DNA of 64,000 bases. It comes from Pseudoruegeria sp. SK021 (GTDB lineage Bacteria; Pseudomonadota; Alphaproteobacteria; Rhodobacterales; Rhodobacteraceae). This document shows, piece by piece, positions 10,139 through 19,469 of this stretch (position 1 is the stretch's first letter; each line of letters opens with the position of its first letter). The notes under the pieces were generated by a model. That model had not been told where the DNA came from. It worked only from the letters and a program-made list of their open reading frames with translations, and made no database searches. A program made the position numbers and the translations under genes. Location of the stretch: the NCBI RefSeq assembly GCF_002119405.1, contig NZ_MTBG01000009.1:51394-115393 (forward strand). The letters are read 5' to 3'.

Positions 10139-11142
10139 CGGTCGGTTAGTCCTTGCAAGAGGTCAGGGGTCGGTTCGGGCAGGTAGCGGGCGACGCAATC
10201 GGCCAGATCCGTCAGATCGGGATGGGCGAGGTTGGCCTGCAAATGGCCCCAGACCCGCGGGATCAGGGCGATGTAGCGGGGCTTGCCAAAATGCAGGGAT
10301 AGGCGCGAAAATATCCCGAGAATCCGCAAGTTACGCTGTGCGCCAAGGGTCGCGAGGGCGGCCCTGAATGGCGCCTCTGGCAGGCCAGTCAGGGTCAGGT
10401 AGTGCTCAATCACAGTGGCGCGGATCCCCTCGCCGAGATCGCGGCGGGCATCGTCAAGAAGCGAGGCCAGATCATAGGCGGGATGGCCCGCGAACGCGTC
10501 TTGGAAGTCCAGAAGTCCGGTGCGCGCCGGGCCAGTCCGGTTCGGCAACCAGATCAGGTTTTCGGCGTGAAAATCGCGGTGAACCAAGACTGGCCGCGCC
10601 GGAATGGCATGGGCTTGCAGCAGCGGCAGAAGGGCGGCGGACAGGGCGGAAAAGGCGTTCGGACTTTCGTCGGATTTTTGTCGGACTTTTGTCGGACCGG
10701 CATACCATGTCACTGCGGGTTCGGTCATGGCGGCGAGGACTTCGGCATTCGGATGGGCCAGCGATGCCGGGGCGGTGTGGCGATGCAGGACGGCCAACAA
10801 GTCCGTGGCCGCGCCATACAGCAAGGGTTCAAGGCTTGGCGCACCCTTGATGACCGGAGCAAAGACCGCATCGCCCAGATCCTCAAGCAGCAGCAGCCCG
10901 TCATCAGGGGCGCCGGACAGGATGCGCGGGGCAGACAGGCCCCAGTTTGACAAGATCTCGTCCACGGCGACAAACCGGCGGGTGCTGTCATCGGGCAAGG
11001 GCGGGGCCTGCATCAGAATGGCTTGGCGACCGTCGGGATGGCGCAGCCGGGCATAGCTGCGCGTGGATGCGTCCCCGGCCAGAGGGGTGCGGGCGGCGTC
11101 TTGCCAGCCGGCTGCGGTCAGAAACGCTGTGAGGTTAGGCAT
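10114..11142 (-). CDS. amgK: N-acetylmuramate/N-acetylglucosamine kinase AmgK (aminoglycoside phosphotransferase family)
   Basis: A 342-residue kinase of the aminoglycoside phosphotransferase fold. The catalytic loop is VHRDFHAENL and the metal-binding segment is LLDFQDA. In the recycling pathway AmgK phosphorylates MurNAc at C1 for MurU, encoded just downstream. The start at 11142 is favoured over 11172 because the protein then begins like the family and overlaps tsaE by only 8 bases. An oddity is a 43-bp stretch (10658-10700) of 11-bp tandem repeats inside the coding region, encoding a basic, serine-rich insert (around PTKVRQKSDESPNA) between conserved blocks. The frame is maintained, so the gene is probably functional. 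Confidence 0.88.
   Translation of the reverse strand: MPNLTAFLTAAGWQDAARTPLAGDASTRSYARLRHPDGRQAILMQAPPLPDDSTRRFVAVDEILSNWGLSAPRILSGAPDDGLLLLEDLGDAVFAPVIKGAPSLEPLLYGAATDLLAVLHRHTAPASLAHPNAEVLAAMTEPAVTWYAGPTKVRQKSDESPNAFSALSAALLPLLQAHAIPARPVLVHRDFHAENLIWLPNRTGPARTGLLDFQDAFAGHPAYDLASLLDDARRDLGEGIRATVIEHYLTLTGLPEAPFRAALATLGAQRNLRILGIFSRLSLHFGKPRYIALIPRVWGHLQANLAHPDLTDLADCVARYLPEPTPDLLQGLTDRCGTIPTP
10658..10700. repeat. 11-bp tandem repeat inside amgK
   Basis: Nearly four copies of an 11-base unit of consensus GTCGGACTTTY, beginning at 10658, 10669, 10680 and 10691. The same unit occurs three times at 42047-42079 in the serC-serA spacer. Confidence 0.8.
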
Positions 11143-11638
11143 GCGCGGTCCAGTCGGAAAGGATCGGGGCAAGGCGGGCGGCCCAGCGAGGATCGGTCGC
11201 GGTCAAGGTCAGGTGGCGGGCGTCATCTGACGCGCCATTCTCAAAGGACAGATGCAGGGCCTCGGCAGGCAGATCGGGCCCCAGCCGGTCGGGCCATTCG
11301 ATCAGACACAGCGCCGTGGCAAAGGCGTCGTCGAGGCCCAGCTCGAACGCTTCGTCGGGATGGGTCAGGCGGTAGAGATCGCTGTGCCAGATCTCCAGAT
11401 CGTCGGCCTGATAGGTTTGGACTAGGGTGAAGGTCGGCGACGGGATGTCCTCGTCCAGCCCAACTGCGTTCAGGCGGCAGCGGATCAATGCCCGGGCAAA
11501 GGTGCTTTTCCCCGCGCCAATGGCACCGTGCAGCGCCAGCGTATCCCCGGCCCGTAGATGCGGGGCGAGGGTGCGGGCAAGGCTGGCGGTGCGCCGCTCG
11601 GACGGTAGGTCGATCAGATGGGGCATGGTCAGGGTCAT
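11135..11638 (-). CDS. tsaE: tRNA threonylcarbamoyladenosine biosynthesis ATPase TsaE
   Basis: A 167-residue P-loop ATPase that works with TsaB and TsaD to form t6A37 on ANN-decoding tRNAs. The Walker A motif is GAIGAGKST, followed by the family segments SPTFTLVQ and WHSDLYRL and the C-terminal LIEWPDRLG. The start at 11638 (MTLTMPHL) is used; an ATG 12 bases later is an alternative. The open frame continues upstream to 12685, but that part lies over the abrB-like gene in another frame and is not coding. It overlaps amgK by 8 bases and leads the recycling and repair block. Confidence 0.92.
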   Translation of the reverse strand: MTLTMPHLIDLPSERRTASLARTLAPHLRAGDTLALHGAIGAGKSTFARALIRCRLNAVGLDEDIPSPTFTLVQTYQADDLEIWHSDLYRLTHPDEAFELGLDDAFATALCLIEWPDRLGPDLPAEALHLSFENGASDDARHLTLTATDPRWAARLAPILSDWTAHA

Positions 11639-11667
11639 GGCGCAACTATGGGGATCGGGGGACGGGG

Positions 11668-12708
11668 TCACAAGTCGGATTGACGCCGGGACTTTGCCCG
11701 TGCGCTGACCACGGCAAACGGGATCGCGAAGCTGAGGAACAACAGGCGAAAGACATGGTGGAAGCTGACGAAGGTGGTGTCTGCCCCGACCACGGCGGCC
11801 ATGGCGATCATGGTCTCTAGGGCGCCGGGGGCGAGGGCCGTCAGCACATCCAGAAACGGCAGATCTACCACGCTGACAATGGCATAGGACAGGGCCACAA
11901 CCACCGCCAGTCCGCCAAAGGTTAGAAACAGGGCGCTGAGGGCCCCCTGAAGGATCAGGCGCGGGGTGACGCCGGTAAAGCGGGTGCCGATCAGGGTGCC
12001 CATGGCGATGAAGGCGGCGGTGGACAGCACCGGCGGAACAATCCCCGGGGTCAGACCGGTGCCATGGCCGAGCAATGAAATGGCCATGCCGGCCAGCAGA
12101 AAGCCGGCTGGAACGCGCAGGCGGGTAAACAGGAAGCCGGTGGCGACCGCCAGCCCGGTCAGCGCAAGCAGGTGGGGCAGCGACAGGGTCATTCCGGGCG
12201 GCGCGGACATCGACAGGTCGGCATCGGTCAGCAGGGCGACGGCCACCGGCACCACGAGGGTCAAGGCCAGAACGCGCAAGGACTGGATCACCGAGACCAT
12301 GGTGACATTCGCGCCGGTGTCGAGGCTGAGCCCCATGACAAAGCTGAGGTGACCGGGCGCCGAGGCCAGAAGGGCCGTCACCCGGTCCAGCGCGAACAGG
12401 CGGCGCAAGGCCCATGCCCCGCCCAGCATGATGACGCAGACGGCCAGCACCACGCCGATCAGGCTGACGGGCCATTTGATCGCCGAGCGCAGCACATCGG
12501 GTGTGACGCTTGAGCCAAGGCTCAGGCCGATGATGGTGAACACCGTGTTGCGCAGGGGCACCGGGATCAGGCAGCGCACCCCAGCAACGGCGGCAACAGA
12601 AACGACGGTGGCAGGCCCGGTCAGGAATGGCGCAGGCATTCCCAGCCAGACGGCAAGAGCAGCGCCAAGTGCGCCAAGGCTGCATGTGACCGCAAGAGTT
12701 TTAACCAT
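11668..12708 (-). CDS. AbrB-family membrane protein
   Basis: A 346-residue integral membrane protein with about ten hydrophobic segments arranged as two similar halves. The first half contains the segment GLSLGSSVTPDVL, and PGHLSFVMGL follows mid-protein, as in the AbrB (so-called ammonia monooxygenase regulator) duplicated membrane family. The family's transport role is unproven; some members are linked to organic-acid or amino-acid export. It starts 12708 and ends 29 bases before tsaE, so it may be the first gene of the long minus-strand operon, or it may be independent. A ctpA terminator lies upstream of it, which makes its own promoter likely in 12709-12775. Confidence 0.8.
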   Translation of the reverse strand: MVKTLAVTCSLGALGAALAVWLGMPAPFLTGPATVVSVAAVAGVRCLIPVPLRNTVFTIIGLSLGSSVTPDVLRSAIKWPVSLIGVVLAVCVIMLGGAWALRRLFALDRVTALLASAPGHLSFVMGLSLDTGANVTMVSVIQSLRVLALTLVVPVAVALLTDADLSMSAPPGMTLSLPHLLALTGLAVATGFLFTRLRVPAGFLLAGMAISLLGHGTGLTPGIVPPVLSTAAFIAMGTLIGTRFTGVTPRLILQGALSALFLTFGGLAVVVALSYAIVSVVDLPFLDVLTALAPGALETMIAMAAVVGADTTFVSFHHVFRLLFLSFAIPFAVVSARAKSRRQSDL

Positions 12709-12775
12709 GAATGGGGTATCGCGCGGGTGGCAGGAAGGCTCAAGCGCATTGTGAACGCGGCTGGTCCCGGCGATG

Positions 12776-12806
12776 AAAAAGGCCGCGCCCGGGATGGGGC
12801 GCGGCC
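12776..12806 (-). terminator. Rho-independent terminator of ctpA
   Basis: A perfect 10-bp stem (GGCCGCGCCC/GGGCGCGGCC, 6-nt loop) followed on the minus strand by TTTTT, 43 bases beyond the ctpA stop. It is a textbook terminator. Confidence 0.9.
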
Positions 12807-12848
12807 TGTGTTTGGGTCGGTCTGGGCCTACGGGGCAGGCCGCGCCGT

Positions 12849-14186
12849 TTACTGATCGGCAGGGGACAGGGCCGACAGGCCTTTCAGGATGTCGATAGCA
12901 TAGGCCATCTGGTAATCCTCAATCCGAAGTTTGGCCGAGGCTTCGGCAATGGCGCGATCCTCTTCCAGCTGGCGCAGCTCGTCTTCGGTGAAGCTGTCAT
13001 TGTTGAGGCTGCCGCGCAGGTCGGCCTCTGAGCGGAAGGGCCGTGCGGCATCATCGGCGTCTTCGTCCACGTCCACTGGGCGAGGCTGTTCCACAATGAT
13101 ATTCGGCGCGACGCCAAGGGCCTGAATCGACCGGCCCGACGGGGTGTAATAGCGCGCAGTGGTCAGGCGCATCGCCCCATCACCACGCAGCGGTACAACG
13201 GTCTGGACCGAGCCCTTGCCGAAGCTTTTGGTGCCGACGACGACGGCGCGGCGGTGATCCTGAAGTGCACCGGCAACGATTTCTGACGCCGAGGCCGAGC
13301 CGCCATTAATCAGCACGACGATAGGCTTGCCTTCGGTCAGATCGCCGACAGAGGCATTAAAGCGTTCGCCATCTTCCACGTCCCGGCCCCGGGTCGAGAC
13401 GATCTCGCCCTTGTCGAGAAAGGCGTCGGACACCCGGATGGCCTGATTGAGCAAGCCGCCGGGGTTGTTGCGCAGGTCCAGAACGAAGCCGTTGACGTTG
13501 TCCATGCCGCCCAGTTCTTCGACCGCTTCTCTTAGGCCTTCTTCGAGGTTGTCATAAGTCTGGTCGTTGAAGGTGCTGATCCGCAGGACGACACTGTCGC
13601 CTTCGGTGCGGCTGCGTACAGCTGTCAGTTTGATGGTGTCGCGGACGATGGTGACATCGAACGGATCGTCGACGCCCTCGCGCACGATGGTGATGATGAT
13701 CTCAGAGCCGACGGGGCCGCGCATCAGTTCGACAGCGTCATCGAGGTTCAGGCCGAGAACGCTTTCGCCATCCACCATAGTGATGAAATCGCCAGCCTGA
13801 ATGCCGGCGGCGGCAGCGGGGGTGTCATCGATCGGTGACACCACTTTGACGAAGCCGTCTTCTTGGGTGACTTCGATGCCGAGACCGCCAAATTCGCCCC
13901 GGGTCTGCACGCGCATGTCGTCGGCATCGTCTGGCGACAAATAGCTGGAATGCGGATCGAGCGAGGTCAGCATGCCGTTGATGGCAGCCTCGATCAGGTC
14001 GGTGTCGTCGACCTCTTCGACATATTGGGACCGGATACGTTCGAAGATGTCCCCAAACAGATCGAGTTGTTGGTAAACTGTCTGGCCGTCCTTTTGATCC
14101 TGAGCCAAAAGCGGCCCGGCCAGTTGGGTGGTCAACACGGTTGCGGCCAGGGTGCCACCAAGGGCGGCCATCACGTAGGATCTCAT
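12849..14186 (-). CDS. ctpA: Carboxy-terminal processing protease (S41 peptidase CtpA)
   Basis: A 445-residue periplasmic serine protease. It has an N-terminal signal segment (about residues 1-28, ending AGPLLAQ), a PDZ domain (GIEVTQEDGFVKVV onwards) and the S41 catalytic core. The nucleophile is the serine in GGSASASE and the general-base lysine is in KSFGKGSVQ. ATG 14186 is preceded by AAAGGA at 10 bases and gives a normal signal peptide. An ATG at 14240 with GGAG in front is a real alternative and adds 18 residues. In many Rhodobacteraceae gpmI, an EnvC-type murein hydrolase activator and ctpA follow one another. Here only 163 bases lie between gpmI and ctpA, so the envC-like gene is absent from this position. 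Confidence 0.93.
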   Translation of the reverse strand: MRSYVMAALGGTLAATVLTTQLAGPLLAQDQKDGQTVYQQLDLFGDIFERIRSQYVEEVDDTDLIEAAINGMLTSLDPHSSYLSPDDADDMRVQTRGEFGGLGIEVTQEDGFVKVVSPIDDTPAAAAGIQAGDFITMVDGESVLGLNLDDAVELMRGPVGSEIIITIVREGVDDPFDVTIVRDTIKLTAVRSRTEGDSVVLRISTFNDQTYDNLEEGLREAVEELGGMDNVNGFVLDLRNNPGGLLNQAIRVSDAFLDKGEIVSTRGRDVEDGERFNASVGDLTEGKPIVVLINGGSASASEIVAGALQDHRRAVVVGTKSFGKGSVQTVVPLRGDGAMRLTTARYYTPSGRSIQALGVAPNIIVEQPRPVDVDEDADDAARPFRSEADLRGSLNNDSFTEDELRQLEEDRAIAEASAKLRIEDYQMAYAIDILKGLSALSPADQ

Positions 14187-14349
14187 CTCAGGTCTGTCCT
14201 TTCCGACCGCGCCCCGGTTCGCCGAAGACGCGACTTTCATTTCACTCCGTTGCACACTTATAAAGCGCGTCCGGGCGGCGGGTGCCAGCCCGAAGGCGAT
14301 CTGATACCGAAAATGTGTGCAACCCCGCCCGTTCCGGTGGCGCGCAGGC

Positions 14350-15873
14350 TTAGCTTTGGATCAAGCTGTGACCGGTCATTTCCGGCGGCAAGGGCAAACC
14401 CATCAGTTCCAGCAGGCTGGGTGCGAGATCGGCCAGACGTCCGTCGGACATGCGCGCGCCTTTGGGACCGCCATAAAGCGCCGCCGAGACCAGATTGGTG
14501 GTATGCGCCGTGTGCGGCCCGCCGGTTTCCGGGTCGATCATCACTTCGCAATTGCCGTGATCGGCCGTGATGATCATGGCGCCGCCCACCGCGTCGAGCG
14601 CTTCGGTCACGGCGGACAGACCCCGGTCCACGGCTTCGCAAGCCTTGATCGCGGCGTCCAGATCGCCGGTATGTCCGACCATGTCGGGATTGGCGTAATT
14701 GGTCACGATAAGATCATAGCCGCCATGGATCGCCTTTACGAACTCGCGGGTGACTTCCGCCGCGGACATTTCGGGTGCCAGATCATAGGTGGCCACTTTC
14801 GGCGAGGGGGCCATGTAGCGGTCTTCGCCCACTTCGGGGATTTCCTGCCCGCCGTTCAGGAAGAAGGTGACATGGGGGTATTTTTCGGTTTCGGCCAAGC
14901 GGAACTGGCGCAGGCCTTTTTGCGCGACCCACGAGCCCAGCGTGTTGACGATCTTTTCTTTGGGATAGGCGGTGGCGTACCATGCGTTATGGGCGTCTGA
15001 ATAACCGACCATCCCCAGCAGGGCGGCCCAGTCTGGTCGCCCGGAGACATCGAAATCGGCAAAGTCGGGCTGGGCAATGGCGGCCAGTATCTCGCGGGCG
15101 CGGTCGGCGCGGAAATTCAGGCAGAACACCCCATCGCCATCCGCGGCCCCGGTATACTCGCCCAGCACGGTGGCTGGGACAAATTCATCGGTTTTGTCGG
15201 CTGCATAGGCTTGCGCGACAGCGGTTGCCGCATCGGGGGCGGTCGCAGTGCCCTTACCGGACACAATCGCGTCATAGGCGGTTTGGACCCGGTCCCAGCG
15301 GTTGTCGCGATCCATGGCAAAATAGCGCCCGGTCAGGGTGGCGAGGCGGACCCCATCTGGCAGGGCCTTGGTCAGGGTTTCGAGATAGCCCAAGGCCGAT
15401 TTCGGCGCCACATCGCGGCCGTCGGTGATGGCATGCAGGGCGACCGGCACACCGGCGTCGGCAATGGCGCGGCAGGCGGCCAGCACATGGGTAATATGGC
15501 CATGCACCCCGCCATCCGAGATTACCCCGAGAAGATGCGCGGTGCCGCCGGAAGCTTTCAGCGTTTCGGTGAAGGCAAGAATGGCGGCGTTGGTGAAGAA
15601 GCTGCCATTCTCAATCGCCAGATCAATGGCTCCGAGATCCATCGCCACAACCCGGCCTGCACCGATATTGGTGTGGCCGACTTCGGAATTGCCCATCTGG
15701 CCTGACGGCAGGCCGACATCCGGTCCATGGGTGGTCAGCAGCGCATGAGGGCAGGTGGACATAATCCGATCAAAGGTCGGGGTGTCCGCAAGGGCCGGGG
15801 CGTTGCCGGGGGTGTCGGCACGGGCACCCCAGCCGTCAAGAATGCACAGGACGACAGGTTTCGGCGCGGTCAT
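14350..15873 (-). CDS. gpmI: 2,3-bisphosphoglycerate-independent phosphoglycerate mutase
   Basis: A 507-residue iPGM, the manganese-dependent enzyme interconverting 3- and 2-phosphoglycerate in glycolysis and gluconeogenesis. The alkaline-phosphatase-like metal site starts at ILDGWG (residues 11-16). The phospho-acceptor serine is S63 in MGNSEVGH, and C-terminal metal ligands lie in YANPDMVGHTGD and ITADHGNCE. The length is normal for the family. The start at 15873 has GGAAGGACC upstream. It is followed by ctpA on the same strand. Confidence 0.96.
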   Translation of the reverse strand: MTAPKPVVLCILDGWGARADTPGNAPALADTPTFDRIMSTCPHALLTTHGPDVGLPSGQMGNSEVGHTNIGAGRVVAMDLGAIDLAIENGSFFTNAAILAFTETLKASGGTAHLLGVISDGGVHGHITHVLAACRAIADAGVPVALHAITDGRDVAPKSALGYLETLTKALPDGVRLATLTGRYFAMDRDNRWDRVQTAYDAIVSGKGTATAPDAATAVAQAYAADKTDEFVPATVLGEYTGAADGDGVFCLNFRADRAREILAAIAQPDFADFDVSGRPDWAALLGMVGYSDAHNAWYATAYPKEKIVNTLGSWVAQKGLRQFRLAETEKYPHVTFFLNGGQEIPEVGEDRYMAPSPKVATYDLAPEMSAAEVTREFVKAIHGGYDLIVTNYANPDMVGHTGDLDAAIKACEAVDRGLSAVTEALDAVGGAMIITADHGNCEVMIDPETGGPHTAHTTNLVSAALYGGPKGARMSDGRLADLAPSLLELMGLPLPPEMTGHSLIQS

Positions 15874-16067
15874 GGTGGGGTCCTTCCGGGCTGATGTCTT
15901 GGACGGGGTCGCAATAGGGGCGGTATATCAAGGCGGCGCAGGTGGCGCGAGCGGAAAGGCAAATGCTCCCGCCCCGGGCCGATCTGACGCTCGCCCCGGG
16001 TTGGGCCGGGCATGCCGGGCTGTGCCCGCCATGCGGTAGCGCGAGATGGTCGGGGTGGGGTGGGCCT

Positions 16068-16970
16068 TCAGCCGCCGAGGTGTCGGTCGCCGCGCGCTTG
16101 GGCCAGTGCGATCTGCTTTTGTCGTTCGCGAAAGCGGGCCTTGTCGGCATCGGAGGTTTCATCCGTGCAGTGGTGGCAGGCGACGCCCGCTTCATACTCG
16201 GGCCGCTTGGTGTCTTCGGGCAGCAGGGGTCGGCGGCAGGCGTGGCACAGAAGATGCGGTCCTTCGGTCAGGCCGTGCCCCACCGAGACCCGGCCATCAA
16301 AGACGAAGCAATCCCCTTGCCAGAGGCTGGTTTCGGCGGGGACCTCTTCGAGGTATTTCAGAATGCCGCCCTTGAGGTGAAAGACGTCCTCGACCCCTTC
16401 GCCCAACAGATAATTGGTCGATTTCTCGCAGCGGATGCCGCCGGTGCAGAACATTGCGATCCGTTTGTTGTGGAAGCGGTGCTTGTTGGCCTGCCACCAT
16501 GCCGGGAATTCGCCGAAGCTGCGGGTGTCGGGGTCTATGGCGCCGGAGAACGTACCGATGGCCACTTCGTAATCATTGCGGGTGTCGATCACGGCCACAT
16601 CCGGCGCAGAAATCAGCGCGTTCCAGTCGGCGGGGCTGACGTAATGACCGGTGCCGGCCTGCGGATCGACCTGCGGTTGGCCCATTGTCACGATCTCGCG
16701 CTTCAGGCGAACCTTCATGCGGTTGAACGGAGGGGCGCTGGCGGTGCTTTCCTTCCATTCAAGATCAGCAAACCCGGGCAGGGCGCGGATATGGGTCAGT
16801 ACGGTGTCGATCCCGGCGCGGCTTCCGGCGATGGTGCCGTTGATGCCTTCGGGGGCCAAGAGCAACGTGCCGGTGACGCCTTGGGTGCAACAGACTTCGG
16901 CCAGCGGCCCGCGCAGGGCTGCGGGGTCTGGAATGCGGGTGAAATGATAGAGGGCGGCGACGATCTGCAT
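16068..16970 (-). CDS. trhO: tRNA uridine-5-oxyacetic acid pathway hydroxylase TrhO (rhodanese-like)
   Basis: A 300-residue UPF0176/TrhO protein, which hydroxylates U34 of tRNAs in the oxygen-dependent route to ho5U. It has an N-terminal acylphosphatase-like region, then a rhodanese domain with the active cysteine in [17 protein letters not shown]. The C-terminal tail has paired cysteines (CHACRRPL and CHHC) that could bind zinc. The length matches the longer members of the family. It is divergent from pncA across 109 bases. The 194-base gap between its stop and gpmI contains only GC-rich inverted sequence and no gene I can support. Confidence 0.92.
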   Translation of the reverse strand: MQIVAALYHFTRIPDPAALRGPLAEVCCTQGVTGTLLLAPEGINGTIAGSRAGIDTVLTHIRALPGFADLEWKESTASAPPFNRMKVRLKREIVTMGQPQVDPQAGTGHYVSPADWNALISAPDVAVIDTRNDYEVAIGTFSGAIDPDTRSFGEFPAWWQANKHRFHNKRIAMFCTGGIRCEKSTNYLLGEGVEDVFHLKGGILKYLEEVPAETSLWQGDCFVFDGRVSVGHGLTEGPHLLCHACRRPLLPEDTKRPEYEAGVACHHCTDETSDADKARFRERQKQIALAQARGDRHLGG

Positions 16971-17079
16971 GACCGGCGATGTAGATCCCCGGAGGGGGCG
17001 CTGGCAAGAGCAAGCTTCGGGGGTGGTTGACCTTCGTTTTCCGGCTGCTTACCGATGTTCGGAAATGGAAGGACCCGCG

Positions 17080-17688
17080 ATGCGCCCCCTCACTGACGCT
17101 CTTCTCGTGATCGACGTCCAGAATGACTTCTGCGAGGGGGGCCGTTTGGCTGTGCCCGGCGGTGCGCAGGTTGTGCCTGTGATCAATGGGTTGATTACGG
17201 AATTTCAGACGGTTGTGCTGTCGCAGGACTGGCACCCGGAGGCCCATAGCTCTTTTGCAAGTCAGCATCCCGGGCGCGCGCCAATGGAGATGATCGAGCT
17301 GGCCTATGGCCCGCAGGTACTGTGGCCGGATCATTGTGTGCAGGGCAGCACGGGTGCGGCGTTTCACCCGGACCTGCATCGCGACCGGGCCCAGATGATT
17401 CTGCGCAAAGGGACGAACCGGGCTGTCGACAGCTATTCGGCATTTTATGAGAACGACCGCACCACCCCGACCGGGTTGGACGGATATCTGCGTAACAAAG
17501 GGATCACGTCGGTCACGGTGGTTGGGCTGGCTCTGGACTTTTGTGTCAGTTATTCGGCGGTGGACGCGGCCCGGCATGGTTATACGGTTGAGGTGCTGAC
17601 CGCGGCTTGCCGCGCGATCAATGTGGCGGGATCGCTGGAAGCGGCCATGGGCGATATGACAGCCGCGGGCGTTACGATCACCGGCTAA
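17080..17688 (+). CDS. pncA: Nicotinamidase
   Basis: A 202-residue isochorismatase-fold amidase converting nicotinamide to nicotinate. The catalytic triad is visible as D12 (VIDVQNDF), K110 (LRKGTN) and C155 (LDFCVSYSA). The metal-binding residues are D50, H52 and H56 in [10 protein letters not shown]. The start at 17080 is preceded by GGAAGGA. pncB follows after 40 bases, so the two form a nicotinamide salvage operon feeding the Preiss-Handler route to NAD. Confidence 0.96.
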   Translation: MRPLTDALLVIDVQNDFCEGGRLAVPGGAQVVPVINGLITEFQTVVLSQDWHPEAHSSFASQHPGRAPMEMIELAYGPQVLWPDHCVQGSTGAAFHPDLHRDRAQMILRKGTNRAVDSYSAFYENDRTTPTGLDGYLRNKGITSVTVVGLALDFCVSYSAVDAARHGYTVEVLTAACRAINVAGSLEAAMGDMTAAGVTITG

Positions 17689-17728
17689 GCCAATAGCCCG
17701 GCAAGGATCGGGCGGAGAGGGATGTGAG

Positions 17729-19021
17729 ATGGTCGACATCGCCACGCGAGTTTACAATCATAAGTGGAAGGTCGATCAAATCGTCCGGTCGCTTTTGGAT
17801 ACAGATTTTTACAAACTTTTGATGTGCCAATCGGTCTTTCGCAATAAGCCGGACACAATCGTCCGTTTCAGCCTGATTAATCGCACGAAATCGATCCGCC
17901 TTGCCGATTTGGTGGATGAAGGCGAATTGCGAGAGCAATTGGACCATATTCGGACATTGCGCCTATCCCGCGGCGAAAGCACATTTTTGCGCGGCAACAC
18001 CTTCTACGGCAAGCGGCAGATGTTTCGACCCGACTTCATGGAATGGTTCGAACAATTGCGCCTGCCGCCCTATCATCTGGAAAAGCGCGACGGGCAGTAT
18101 GAGCTGACGTTCGAGGGCAGTTGGCCGGAAGTGATGATGTGGGAGATCCCGGCGCTGGCAGTGCTGATGGAATTGCGTGGCCGCGCGGTTCTGAAGGACA
18201 TGGGCCGGTTCGAACTGGAAGTACTCTATGCGCGGGCGATGACCAAGCTGTGGGAGAAGGTTGAGCGACTTCGCGAGGATCCCGCCCTGCGGATCGCTGA
18301 TTTTGGCACGCGTCGCCGCCATTCGTTCCTGTGGCAGGACTGGTGCGTGCAGGCGATGATGGAAGGGCTGGGACAAAGTTTTGTCGGCACGTCCAACTGT
18401 CTGATCGCGATGCGCCGTGAAGTCGAAGCGATCGGCACCAATGCCCATGAACTGCCGATGGTCTATTCGGCATTGGCCGATGGTGACGCAGAGTTACTGC
18501 AGGCGCCGTATCGGGTGTTGGCGGATTGGCATGAAGAACATGACGGCAATCTTCGGATGATCCTGCCGGACACCTATGGCACCGAGGGCTTTTTGGCCGG
18601 GGCGCCGGACTGGCTGGCGGGATGGACGGGCATTCGGATCGACAGTGGCGATCCGGCGACCGGGGCTGAGACGGCAATCCGATGGTGGAAAAGCCGCGGC
18701 GAAGATCCCCGTCAGAAGTTGGTGATTTTTTCCGACGGTCTGGATGTGGACAAGATGCTGGAGCTGCAAAATCGGTTCCGCGGGCGCGTCAAGGTGTCGT
18801 TTGGCTGGGGAACGCTTTTGACCAATGACTTCAGGGGCTTGGTTCCCGGAAATGCCCTCGATCCGTTCTCACTGGTGTGTAAGGCGGTGTCGGCTGACGG
18901 TCGTCCGACGGTCAAGCTGAGCGACAATCCGAACAAGGCCATGGGGCCGGATGACGAGGTTGCGCGTTATAAGCGTGTCTTCGATGTCGGGCCACAACTG
19001 TCGATGGATGTCGTGGTTTAA
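17729..19021 (+). CDS. pncB: Nicotinate phosphoribosyltransferase
   Basis: A 430-residue PncB, which joins nicotinate to PRPP to give nicotinate mononucleotide. The N-terminal [13 protein letters not shown] motif is diagnostic. The segment with the regulatory histidine is [13 protein letters not shown] ([13 protein letters not shown]), and the PRPP-binding region includes [10 protein letters not shown] and [10 protein letters not shown]. The length fits the proteobacterial type. It is the second gene of the pncA-pncB pair and ends before a shared hairpin at 19059-19088. Confidence 0.97.
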   Translation: MVDIATRVYNHKWKVDQIVRSLLDTDFYKLLMCQSVFRNKPDTIVRFSLINRTKSIRLADLVDEGELREQLDHIRTLRLSRGESTFLRGNTFYGKRQMFRPDFMEWFEQLRLPPYHLEKRDGQYELTFEGSWPEVMMWEIPALAVLMELRGRAVLKDMGRFELEVLYARAMTKLWEKVERLREDPALRIADFGTRRRHSFLWQDWCVQAMMEGLGQSFVGTSNCLIAMRREVEAIGTNAHELPMVYSALADGDAELLQAPYRVLADWHEEHDGNLRMILPDTYGTEGFLAGAPDWLAGWTGIRIDSGDPATGAETAIRWWKSRGEDPRQKLVIFSDGLDVDKMLELQNRFRGRVKVSFGWGTLLTNDFRGLVPGNALDPFSLVCKAVSADGRPTVKLSDNPNKAMGPDDEVARYKRVFDVGPQLSMDVVV

Positions 19022-19058
19022 CACCTATCACTGGCAGGGATATGCGCATCGAGAATTT

Positions 19059-19088
19059 GGTCGTCGGACAGGGAGGCGTCCGACGACC
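19059..19088. terminator. Bidirectional hairpin between pncB and the H-NS-like gene
   Basis: A perfect 11-bp stem (GGTCGTCGGAC/GTCCGACGACC) with an 8-nt loop between two convergent genes. Short AT-rich flanks (AATTT and AAATT) occur on both sides, so it can serve both strands. Confidence 0.75.
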
Positions 19089-19106
19089 AGAAATTTGTAG
19101 CGCGGA

Positions 19107-19433
19107 TCAGGCGATCAGAAATTCGTCCAGCGACTGACCATTGGCTGTGGCTTCGTTGATCCAATGCGGCTTGCGCCCGCGTCCGCTCCAGGTTCGCGAC
19201 GGATCTTCCGGATGGCGGTATTTCGGCGGAAGCGGAAGCTTGTCCTTCTTCGATGTGCCATAGAGGTCGGAAACGGAGAAACCCATTTCCCGTGCCTTGG
19301 CTTCGACTACGGCAATCGCTTCTTTGCGGCGGCGGTCTTCGAAGCTGTCGATCGCCTTTTTGACATTGCTCTGTAGAATTTTAAGTTCTTCCAGCGACAA
19401 TTTGGACAGGTCTTTATCTGGCATTCTTGTCAT
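19107..19433 (-). CDS. H-NS family nucleoid protein (HvrA-like)
   Basis: A 108-residue small DNA-binding protein of the H-NS/HvrA type. It has an N-terminal coiled-coil oligomerisation region (LSLEELKILQSNVKKAIDSFEDRRR), a linker, and a C-terminal DNA-binding core YRHPEDPSRTWSGRGRKPHW with the family motif W-S-G-R-G-R. Such proteins silence AT-rich, often acquired DNA. In Rhodobacter HvrA affects photosynthesis and nitrogen-fixation genes. Starts at 19433 or 19424 are both possible; both upstream sites are weak. A notably AT-rich gap follows upstream and may be its own regulatory target. Confidence 0.88.
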   Translation of the reverse strand: MTRMPDKDLSKLSLEELKILQSNVKKAIDSFEDRRRKEAIAVVEAKAREMGFSVSDLYGTSKKDKLPLPPKYRHPEDPSRTWSGRGRKPHWINEATANGQSLDEFLIA

Positions 19434-19469
19434 CTTTTCTTTGTTTGATGGCGTTCCGTAGGGAGGCAA

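Noticed and set aside
11639..12685. Open upstream extension of tsaE, giving a 516-residue protein
   Set aside because: It lies over the abrB-like gene in another frame, has an arginine/proline-rich composition typical of shadow frames, and TsaE proteins are about 150-170 residues.
15942..17030. Plus-strand frame of 362 codons opposite trhO
   Set aside because: Shadow of trhO; no recognisable domain.
16765..17745. Minus-strand frame of 326 codons opposite pncA
   Set aside because: Antisense to pncA and overlapping trhO; His/Arg-rich shadow composition.
19059..19088. Further copy of the GTCGGAC repeat in the pncB hairpin
   Set aside because: It shares only the seven-base core GTCGGAC and is better explained as the stem of a terminator.
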